64,000 bases of DNA, taken from positions 2,728,001 to 2,792,000 of the forward strand of contig OY756142.1 of assembly GCA_963576785.1 (NCBI GenBank), given 5' to 3'. Position 1 is the stretch's first letter; every line of letters begins with the position of its first letter. The DNA is from Chlorophyllum brunneum (Eukaryota > Basidiomycota > Agaricomycetes > Agaricales > Agaricaceae). Made by a program: the position numbers and the translations under genes. Below are positions 56,101 to 64,000 of this stretch, piece by piece. The notes under the pieces are model-generated. The model was not told the DNA's origin. It made no database searches and saw only the letters and a program-made list of their open reading frames with translations.

Positions 56101-57334
56101 TCATGCATCTCTGTGGTGCTCGAGAGAATGAATATCCACCATGGCCTCATCGATGCTCTCTCTCCTTCGACCTCCATCCGCAACAGACAGGGCCTTGATG
56201 GTGGGCTCATCATCGGTGGTACCCGTGCTAGCTTCATCTCCGTCGCCATCCTCGGTCTCTGTATCCTCCTCCTCTGTGGCCAAAGTGGGTGGAGACCCAT
56301 CTAGAACCTTGCCACCATAGGCATCAATAGCACCCATGGCGCTCATTGGTGCAGCAACAGCAGTAGACCCCACGGGAGCGGAGACAACTGGAATAGTCAT
56401 GCCTCCACTCTGAACACCACCAGCGCCATCACCGCCCATCAGGCCGGAAGTCCGGGAAAACAAGATCAGCTGCTCCGCGTAACGCTGCATCTCATCGGAG
56501 GAAATGACCAATCTAAAGTCGTTCAACAGCAAAAACTGCAGTTCGAGCTGATTGAGTTCGGGTAGGGGTAGTCCGCCGACCTGTTTTTAATGTTAGGCAG
56601 AAACAAGGAATTGGGAAAAGTGGACAGACTTTTGCATAGCGAGAATTGGTGTAAAAGACATCGCTAAAGAATTTGCTGGCGACGGTTACGCCGGCAATGA
56701 CGAGTCGGTGGATATTGTACGAGTCAATGACAAAAGTCCTTGCGGTTGCATCCGCGCTGAGTTTGGACATTCGGTCAAAGTAGACCAAAAGGGCCAAAAA
56801 GACCTCGTTTGTGGTGGGACAGTACTTGAGGATCCTCAGAAAATAGGCTTCGAGGGTGATGGTGGGGATGTTTCGGGCATGGAAAGTGAGGGTGGAGGCG
56901 GGGGTAGAGATGGCGGACCTGGAAGCGGTGGTAAGGGAGCGCCAGAGGGGGGAGTCTTCATTGGGGTGTATGGGTGCGGTGGAGGAGGTGGTGGTGATGG
57001 CGGGCGAGGCAGCGAGGTGGTCGTTGGTGGAGGCGATCTGGGTGAGGAGGGAGGCGAGGAGATTGAGGAGGTCTGTGGAGGGGTATGAGTGGATATCAAG
57101 GGGGGCAGGGCGGGGGGTATGTGAGGATGAGGATCTGTGCGGGTGGTGGTGGCGGGTCGAGTGTGGATGGGGGGCAGTGTGGTGACGGAGGAGAGGAGGG
57201 GGGGCAGACTTGCGAGAAGAGGAGGCGATGGGTGGTCTCTGTGCAGAGGCTGACGGGCGGTGGGCGAGGTCAGGAGGGGGATGGGCGAGAGCAAGCATTG
57301 GTGTTGGCGTCGGCTTGTCCCATTTTATGATCAT
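56101..57334 (-). CDS. PHO80-like cyclin (PHO85 cyclin family)
   Basis: Regulatory cyclin of a PHO85-type kinase, controlling phosphate or glycogen responses in yeast. Exons 57334-56630 and 56580-56101; 394 residues from the first ATG, 382 from the in-frame ATG at 57298. The N-terminal ~130 residues are His/Pro/Ser-rich and disordered. The cyclin box spans residues ~155-275: TLEAYFLRILKYCPTTNEVF, RTFVIDSYNIHRLVIAGVTV, ASKFFSDVFYTNSRYAKVGG (the PHO80-family signature, crossing the intron), and LELQFLLLNDFRLVIS. The C-terminal ~120 residues are acidic and low complexity. The ATG at 57334 directly follows the stop codon of the upstream same-strand hydrolase, so the two genes have no spacer and share or overlap transcription signals. 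Confidence 0.87.
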
Positions 57335-58501
57335 CTACACACGTGCCCCGTGCGAACTACTAGCTACTCTCTCCACCAGCCCATTCAACGCCGAGCACTG
57401 CTGCAGATGTATCCCATGCCCCGTCCCAGCCCACTCAACCAGCTCCGCCTCGACCATCGCCGCCTTGATCGCCCGCGACATCTGCGGCCGCACAAGGTCA
57501 TCCTCGTCTCCAGTCACAATCACCACCTTTCCCACGCTCCTGCTAATCCGACCCAGCTGTTCCTTTGACACATGGTGCGTCAATCCCGCTGCCATCTGCG
57601 ATACATGCCCCATCAATTCCTGCGGCTTCGTTATCGCCACCCGACGTAAAAACCCCTTCTGCTCATTTAGTAACCCCCCCATTAACAATCACGTACTCAC
57701 CTCTGTCTGCACCTCTCGGTTCGTTTTCGCACCATCACCTTCCTCCAGCCACTCTTGCGGGAACAGCATCTCCATCACAATCGGTGCCTTTTCCACCGGG
57801 TCACGCGTGAACAGCAATCTCGCCAGACTCCATACTCCCTTCCACTGCCCCTGCTCAGCACCGCTTCCAATATATAATCACATCACTCACCGGTGGAAAG
57901 TTATTCCACACCCGACCTCCCGGCGTAGTCACGGCCAATACCAACGACCCAATCCGCTCCGGGATCCTCAACGCCAGCTCTAGCCATTATTCAGCATAAA
58001 CCCAACCCAACGCACACCATGCTATCCTCACCCTGCGCAATCATCCCACCCAAACTAATCCCAACAACATGCACCTCTCTCTCTCCAGTCCACCCAACAT
58101 GATCCAACAAACAAATCACATCCTCCGCCATCGCAGACGTCCTACAAGTATATCAACACAACCCCCCCAAAAAAACTGTAAACCCACGTATAAGGTCCCA
58201 TAGGATACCCTGAATTCCCAACACCACGATTATCAAAAACCAACACCGTACTCTTCTCCTCCTCTCCACCACCAAACGCCTTTCCACCACCAAACCACTC
58301 AACTTGTTTCCCCCACCCAAACGAACTCGAATTCAACCCCATAATCAACAACACTTTATATTTCTCCCCTTTTCCATGCTGTTCAAAATACAGCTCGTGC
58401 TTGCTTGTTCCGGGATGTGGTTGAGTGATAGGACATAGTCCCTTTCGTATACATGTCGCTGGGTTGAATGCACTTGGTAAATCCACAGAGGCAAATTCCA
58501 T
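57335..58501 (-). CDS. Alpha/beta-hydrolase fold protein
   Basis: Exons 58501-58188, 58141-58032, 57979-57891, 57850-57701 and 57658-57335; 328 residues from the first ATG (58501); upstream frame lacks an ATG. Fold landmarks: LLIMGLNSSSFGWGKQVEWF (oxyanion region), STVLVFDNRGVGNSGYP, TSAMAEDVICLLDHVGW, the nucleophile elbow HVVGISLGGMIAQ (GxSxG, Ser ~134), the acid in VTGDEDDLVRP, and the catalytic His in GTGHGIH. All three members of the triad are present, so it should be an active serine hydrolase; substrate unknown. No signal peptide or transmembrane helix. Intron 3 is extremely short (40 nt at 57851-57890, or 37 nt if the GAG acceptor is used). It abuts the downstream cyclin as TAG-ATG. 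Confidence 0.85.
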
Positions 58502-58959
58502 GCGTAGCGTCAAGTTGGGCTTTGCTATATAACCTGCCACGCGTTGATGTCCCTGCTAGTGTGAGAAGGAATGTGATTAATCGTCCGACTCGAGATCAAG
58601 CGACCATGTCCACCCGATCCCACGACCCGTATTTATACCCATTCTGTTCCCAGTTTCGGAAATCATTATCCGATGACTCTTGTTGCCCGGCCATCATCGT
58701 ATAGTTTATTTATCTTGCATCAGAACAAAATACTGGAGTGGAGTATTCAACAATAGAAAAGACCTACGGTGTGACTTTGATTGATCGAATTTTTCTTGAT
58801 GAAGAGAAAACCAGTGGTCAACATCATTTGATCAGGATCCATAACATCAACTTCTCTCTTAAAGCATTCGGAGAGTGACTGATTCCGTACTCCGCAGAGT
58901 CCACCAACATCTATAAACCCGACTCCGCTTCTCTTTCCGTTCATCTAATGTTCAACGTT
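58502..58959. other. Divergent promoter region, hydrolase and DUF6534 copy E
   Basis: 458 bp between two divergent starts. Nothing coding is supported. A pyrimidine-rich tract near 58925-58945 precedes the copy E ATG. Confidence 0.45.
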
Positions 58960-60059
58960 ATGGCAGCAGGCAACGGTGCTATTGTGAGCCAAAAAATTCA
59001 CATGATATCATTCTTGATAAATGAACTATTGGATCTAGGTGAGCTTGCCGGGGGTACACAATTTACATCAATTCGGTTTCATGTGGTTAACAATCCCAGT
59101 GAGCAGCTCCTCAGGTATGCCCAACCCTCGTACCCCTTGTTACTAAAACTTTTATATAACATTCATTGATAGTCGCTGCCGTTGCTCAGTTATTTTACGC
59201 GCATCGGATTTATACAATCTCAAGAAATAAAATACTCACAAGTGTTGTGGCTATAGTTGAGATTTCAGAGAACGCGCACTTAACACCTTTATTACAGCTT
59301 GCTGTTCTACAACTGGGTTGTGGTATGACTTCTGCTGCCACCGTCTACCGTCATGGTTCTCCCTCAGTTTCCCCGTCAGCCATAATTGGGCGAAAGGTGA
59401 ATTGGCTGGTGAGTTAGAGATAGTATATGCTATGCCCTGATACATGACTTATGAAGAACATCTTCAGGCTTGGGGGTTAGTCGGTGCACTATGTGATCTT
59501 ATCATTGCGATATACATGTTCCGTCTCGTACGTTTCATCCATCTATTCATCATCACTTTTTTACACAACCAAAATAGATTTCAAGTCGAATGAAACAAGC
59601 ATCCAAAACAACCCAAGTGACTCTTACCAAACTGAAACGACTACTCCTAGAAACAGGTCTCTTAACAGGTGAATATCTATCATAATCCACAACCCCCCGA
59701 ACGTTCATCCAACCCTCGCAGCGATAATGGCACTTGTATACATTGGAGTATCGGTCACGACCGGAGGTCTATTCATGATTCCTTTGGCAAGATCCACAGC
59801 AACTCTGTTCTTGTCTTGCTCAAAAATCGCTTCACAATTCCACAAGGAAGAGGTGCACCTCTGTCTGAATCTGATATATCGTTCAGTCGCTCCAGGTTTG
59901 ATACGGAAGGAGGTTGAATATATGGGATCAACTTTGTTGCAGCTAGGTTGCAGGAGCAATAGCAGTGGTGCTGGCAGGGTCGCTACTCCAGATATCAGAT
60001 GGAACCAGTGGTATGAAGAAGCGGGATTCCAAGCGGAGAGCGTACTGGCGCTTATTTAA
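58960..60059 (+). pseudogene. Truncated DUF6534 membrane-protein copy E (possibly still expressed)
   Basis: Exons 58960-58983, 59039-59114, 59173-59255, 59298-59408, 59468-59527, 59578-59668 and 59722-60059; 260 residues if translated. The 8-residue first exon (MAAGNGAI) and the 83-, 60- and 91-nt exons match copies A-C. The 55-nt exon and most of the next one, carrying helices 1-2 and the YYLAF motif, are gone. Remarkably, the residual piece still splices in frame to FGFMWLTIPVSS. In the last exon about ten bases are missing just after FMIP; the family tail (SNSVLVLLKNRFTIP) survives only in another frame, so the reading frame ends with unrelated sequence. It is closest to copy A by eye but lies on the opposite strand. 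It is either a decaying gene or a shortened protein. Confidence 0.7.
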
Positions 60060-60293
60060 ACGTACGCTCCAGTTCATTGCACTCGATACCTCTAATATAC
60101 TGCGAAGGGTCATACGAACAAGTTGAAATACGATGTACTTGAGCACATCCACCTCGGTTGGCTTAAATACCTGAGTGTGTTCAACTACACTTGAATAGGC
60201 TCAATCTACTTGATCCCACTCGGACCCCGCCTCAACCTGCCTGAGTACTCTTTATCCCGCTTCGGCTATACCTCAACACAGTCTAGCGATTCC

Positions 60294-61534
60294 TCAGCTG
60301 AAATCCTCAAATGCGCTCGGTGGCTTATCCGTTATCTGTGTCCCACAAAATACTTGGGGCGAGCCATTACCACCACCACCAGTCGGGGGGTAATCGATAG
60401 TCTGCACCACAGTAGTCCGTCCATGGGTAAACCTGATTGATCCTGGAATAGACTGCTCAATCTCTGAGAGCTGCCGATTCCGCTTCGCAGAAGAGCGGAA
60501 GATGATCACATTAAACACAATTCCTGCCGCTTGTAGCGTCTTTTACAAATGTCAGCATGCGCGCTCACACACAGTATCTTTTTTACTGCTTACCATGCCA
60601 TAGACCGGATACAGTGCATTGCTATCTGTCACTGAAAGAACAGTACAAGTGTACACCATCAATGTGTATGCCGTTCCTGATTCCAGAATCACTCGGATCA
60701 CTTTACGTAGCGCACGAGCCTCAATCTCGTACTCTGAAAATCTCTCACTTCGTCTTTCCACTCGCCAGATCCTCCAAACCAAGATACCTATAGGAAAATA
60801 TATTACTTACTATGCCAATAGCGTTATTGGACAAGACAAGTCTTACCTGTGGTGAGTGTATTCTGAACAGCCGTAATCGCAAAGAAAGTCGTCCACCAGA
60901 CGTGTACTTGAGGAGCCTTTGGGGAGAGCTTCATTTCCAAGTTTGAGGTAGATAAACCCGCCTCAAATTCAAGTAACCTTATGGCGATAGTGATACTCCC
61001 GAGGTACAGAACCAGAGATGGAATGATGACCAGTCGTCGATGTGCACACACAATCCAACACCTGTAAACCTAGACGTCGGTGTGAGCTGTGTAAAGAGGA
61101 TATCATCACAAACGAGTTTCCATACCAAAACAAAATCCCCAAGTAGTATCGCAAAGACTTGATCCATAGACTTTTATCATTATTCAACACTCAGTTGAGG
61201 CCAGAACGGGACATCTACATACCCGGGCAATGTCCATCCAGGTGATCTTGAAGAGCGCCGCCGTTGAGTCTTGCGACTCAAAGGTATGCATGATAAGCGT
61301 ACAACCAGTCGCCACATTAAATGTACAAATGAAGAACAGACCAGAAGCTACGCCGACCATTATCCAGTGAATCTCGGAGGGGCGGAGCCACCGCTCTTCT
61401 GGTCCAGTACCATCGAGGAGAAGGATACTGGCACAAGAACAACAAGTCACTAGAAACACACCACAGAACAGCAACTCGACAAAGTTGCCCACGACTTCTG
61501 CTGATGTGATTGATATACCCTGTTCCACAGACAT
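60294..61534 (-). CDS. Seven-helix membrane protein, Agaricomycete-type
   Basis: Exons 61534-61223, 61170-61126, 61069-60847, 60787-60594 and 60539-60294; 339 residues, all junctions in frame. About seven hydrophobic helices: FVELLFCGVFLVTCC, IMVGVASGLFFICTFNVATG, VFAILLGDFVLVYRCWIVC, LVIIPSLVLYLGSITIAI, WWTTFFAITAVQNTLTTGIL, then the family-like basic linker ending in RKVIRVILESGTAYTLMVYT, and a last helix running into IVFNVIIFR. The order (short N-terminus, LVYRCW after helix 3, TTGILVWRIW, then a VIRVILESG segment) matches a large Agaricomycete family of uncharacterised receptor-like proteins distinct from DUF6534. The hydrophilic C-tail is ~55 residues. Ligand and role are unknown. It converges with truncated DUF6534 copy E (234 bp apart). 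Confidence 0.75.
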
Positions 61535-62257
61535 GCCAATGTTAGGAACAAAGAGGTGGAACCCGGAGGAAGGGGAATAGGTGTATGCACGCCGAATTCT
61601 CTCATTTATTAGGAGAAGGGATGACACTTAATGGGCTTTTTAGATCGTTCGTGTTGTTTCGGATCCTTACCCAATGTCAAATATGTGGCAAGAAATCATG
61701 TCGACGAAGGCGATCCATATCAAAGTGTGGTTCCGCGTTGATAATCGTCCGAAAGGTTTAAAGGGATGTCTGCAATGTACCACCAAGCACCCAGGCAACG
61801 TTCTACTCGTCATTGTACGTATCCGGGTGCTTCCAACGATTGTCGATGTTATCGTTAAGGACTGGCAAGCGCTCGCCGCCAACGGGTCAAGTTGGTTCTT
61901 CTGACTCGGAATGGCTTCCGGGTGCGTTGGCGCATCACTCGATTCGCATTTTGAAGATCATATAATCAGCAGTAACAGGGGATCAGTCCACAGTTGCCGT
62001 AGTGAGTGAGAAAAATAGTCTTTTGTTCCTCGGGTGGGGTCCTATCGGTTGGACCTCGGAGCTATGGTGTCATCATATATAGTCCACGAACCTTACGAAC
62101 ACTTCTTCTAGCTTCAGTATTCATCACTCATTTATTTTGTCCGAGTAACCTGGTTAAGGATTGACTCTGTCTGATCAGTGTCTGATCCTTATTTCCAAGC
62201 TAAGGTGTATAAATTATCCGCACTAGTCTACTGTTCTCCACAATTAGGATATTTTTA
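61535..62257. other. Intergenic: ERG2 3' flank and membrane-protein promoter
   Basis: 723 bp with no supported gene. Open frames of about 70 codons on both strands around 61670-61900 overlap each other and have no domain. A/T-rich sequence near 62100-62260 fits ERG2's 3' end. Confidence 0.45.
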
Positions 62258-63083
62258 TCAAATCTTCCCAATCAACAAGTTCCCAATCATTTCCCTGCCC
62301 GTAACTCGGGTGGTATGGTACAATGTAGGAATGTCCAACGTCGAAGTCAGACCATCAGCAAAGCCAAAAGGCAACATCAACGGAATCCAGCCTGTTCAAA
62401 ACGAACTGCTAAGCTCTAACGTTAACGGTGAATCGAATCAGATACGTACCTCGAGCATATTCCAGGGCGAAGCATCCCTCATGCATCTTATACTGCTTCG
62501 CCGTACCCCTCGGTAAATAGTGCACGCTTCCAGCAGGGTACCTTTCCATCTCCAAGCTTCCCGGCCTGAACGCCCATTGCTCACCGACTAGAATATTGAA
62601 ATAATCGTCGGCGGTATGCAATCCAGTATGACCTTCGGTTCCCAAGGGCGTTCCAAAGACAATCAAGTACTCCGTAATACTGGCATGGATAATGTACATC
62701 GCGCCCATGGCACCACCAGCATTATTAAACACCCATTCAGACGTATTAGTGTTGATCCATGCAGGATGTGTTGTTGAGAGAGTTGAGACGATGTGGTTAA
62801 TCATTCCCTGGGTATTATTGGGACCGGCGACAGCGATAGCTTCTTGTGCGAGTTGATGAAGGGTAGTAGGGTTAAAAACATACCATCGATCCTATGCGGA
62901 GTCGTCAACAAAGTACTCGGCAATGAGATATGAATATCAAATTACCTTGATGGTATCAAGCCATCCACAAAATGCGACAAAGAGCAGCACAACGGCCATC
63001 CTCGTCGCCCATTTTATTAGAAAGGAATCTGGTTGTTGCTGGGGTGCAGGTTTGGCTGCACCGTTCATTGTCGTTCCCGACAT
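62258..63083 (-). CDS. ERG2: Sterol C8-C7 isomerase
   Basis: Moves the ring double bond of fecosterol to give episterol in the ergosterol pathway; ER membrane protein. Exons 63083-62946, 62891-62450 and 62391-62258; 237 residues, close to the family length. One N-terminal membrane helix ([13 protein letters not shown]) follows a short Gln/Pro-rich start. The conserved lumenal body then reads [96 protein letters not shown]. The Glu and His residues typical of the emopamil/sigma-like site (GTEGHTG) are intact. All introns are GT-AG and in frame. ERG27, an earlier enzyme of the pathway, lies 22 kb to the left; this is probably coincidence. Confidence 0.94.
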
Positions 63084-63453
63084 CGTATTTTGTGTCGTTC
63101 AAGCGTGAGAAATAGTCGTTCTGAAGAGAATCTCGGGTCGTGGGTGTTCTTGGAAGAAGAAAGAGAAAGGCAGTTTATACGTCGAAATACACTTGCCCTC
63201 GTACGACTTAATTTTCCCTTGAGTCTATTTTTGGCGCATGGGTTACGAGACGCGTGTTGTCACATATCACGTGCACAGTTTCAATATTCAATATGGGGCT
63301 TCATTATAGACGTATATTTTACAGACGAGAGATCGACATACAGTTAAGCAGATATTACCGGAAGGAAAAATCAGCAGATCGTCCAACTCAAATCCCAGAG
63401 CGAATAATGGAAGACTAACAAGTAAATATACAAGCCTACCATCGAATCAAGCA
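63084..63453. other. ERG2 promoter and acyltransferase-like 3' flank
   Basis: 370 bp without coding evidence. The part next to 63083 should hold the ERG2 promoter; no sterol regulatory element is clearly recognised. Confidence 0.45.
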
Positions 63454-63946
63454 CTATGCATTAGTGTTGATCGTAGTCTTGCTCACAAGCCGTTTCACCT
63501 CGTCCACCAACGACCCAGTCTTAACCTTATTCAAGGTAATATCCAACACAGTACTCCCATCATCCAGTCTCCCCGCAATGAACACCGAATTGGTTAATAA
63601 AAGCTCGTTTGGCGTGATCTGGTATCTGTACCCGCACACCGTTCTCTCTGCCCCGACCGCGCTCCAGTCACTTTCCAAAATCCTCGATGCCGACACATTT
63701 GAAATAAAAAAATTCTCGTGTGCATGAGGATTGACAAGGAAAGTGGTGACAGACCGTGTCACGAGCTTATAACCTTGCCCGACATGATTAAGGGAGTATG
63801 AAGCCCTGGCGGTATGTAGAACACATGCGAGTTCATGAAGAGGTATGTTTTGCAGATCGGAAACTGTGAAGAGCGGGTATGGGAGTGGAATGAAAGCGTT
63901 ATGTGGATACAAGTCGATTGAGGAGTCGTGTGAGGGTATGAGGTGC
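63454..63946 (-). CDS. Probable HxxxD-type acyltransferase, C-terminal part (runs off window)
   Basis: Last exon of a minus-strand gene; its acceptor (TTTCAG) ends at 63947, and the preceding exon lies beyond the right edge. 163 codons and the stop are visible. The segment begins HLIPSHDSSIDLYPHNAFIPLPYPLFTV-like sequence, followed by DLQNIPLHELACVLHTARAS, a middle with VNPHAHENFFISNV, WSAVGAER, and LVDEVKRLVS at the end. The pattern (NAF.P.P..LFTV, then helix, then WS..G) resembles the second half of fungal CoA-dependent acyltransferases of the BAHD/trichothecene-acetyltransferase type, whose HxxxD catalytic motif would sit in the missing N-terminal half. Family assignment is tentative, since no catalytic residue is in view. 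Confidence 0.4.
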
Positions 63947-64000
63947 CTGAAAGACGCGAGGTTACCACAATTAACAATGGTATCCAGTGACGTTCCTCTC

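Noticed and set aside
56708..57330. Gly-rich plus-strand open frames over the cyclin N-terminus
   Set aside because: They are antisense images of the His/Pro/Ser-rich cyclin leader and have no domain or splice support.
49000..64000. A coordinated biosynthetic or defence cluster in the right half
   Set aside because: The genes are housekeeping (RSM23, SWD1, ERG2), a cyclin, a lone hydrolase and receptor-like proteins. There is no synthase, P450, transporter set or nuclease-type defence gene.

Overview
The window is nuclear DNA of a filamentous basidiomycete, most likely a member of the Agaricomycetes (mushroom-forming fungi). The evidence is dense intron use (most introns 45-60 nt, GT-AG with CTNA-type branch sites), conserved housekeeping genes with fungal architecture (ERG2, ERG27, ECM31/PanB, SSK1, SWD1, RSM23), and several copies of the DUF6534-type seven-helix membrane proteins that are expanded in that class. 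I see no transposon, CRISPR array, rRNA or convincing tRNA. Exon models were built by hand and checked by reading-frame arithmetic.

Layout. 1-10 kb: mitochondrial initiation factor 3 (+) meets a PPR-like protein (-) tail to tail; then the large nuclear cap-binding subunit CBC1/CBP80 (+, 13 exons) and a small orphan (-). 10-21 kb, all +: ESF2 (18S rRNA processing), ARS2/SERRATE (partner of the cap-binding complex), SSK1 (response regulator of the HOG pathway) and NCS6 (tRNA U34 thiolation). 21-31 kb: a 1,520-residue medium-chain dehydrogenase-like protein with a huge disordered N-terminus (-), then an F-box protein (+). 31-43 kb, all +: a KDM3-type JmjC histone demethylase, ketopantoate hydroxymethyltransferase, ERG27, and the mitochondrial tRNA-modifying GTPase MSS1. 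42.8-49.3 kb: a head-to-tail array of three intact DUF6534 membrane-protein genes plus a decayed fourth copy (all -). 49.5-53.4 kb: RSM23 (mS29/DAP3) and a disordered orphan (+). 53.8-58.5 kb, all -: SWD1 (COMPASS), a PHO80-like cyclin and an alpha/beta hydrolase. 59-64 kb: a truncated fifth DUF6534 copy (+), another seven-helix membrane protein (-), ERG2 (-) and the 3' part of a probable acyltransferase (-) running off the right edge.

Functional themes. Cap-binding complex: CBC1 and ARS2 lie 3.1 kb apart. Wobble-uridine modification: NCS6 acts in the cytosol, MSS1 in mitochondria. Mitochondrial translation: IF3, RSM23, MSS1 and perhaps the PPR protein. Sterol synthesis: ERG27 and ERG2. Chromatin: SWD1 and the JmjC protein. 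There is no sign of a secondary-metabolite cluster or defence island.

Most noteworthy: three independent GC-AG introns forced by protein conservation; a probable 9-nt micro-exon and hidden histidine-kinase-like and pseudo-receiver regions in SSK1; the birth-and-decay series of DUF6534 genes, including a copy that lost its first helices yet stays open; and a TAG-ATG stop/start junction between the hydrolase and cyclin genes.
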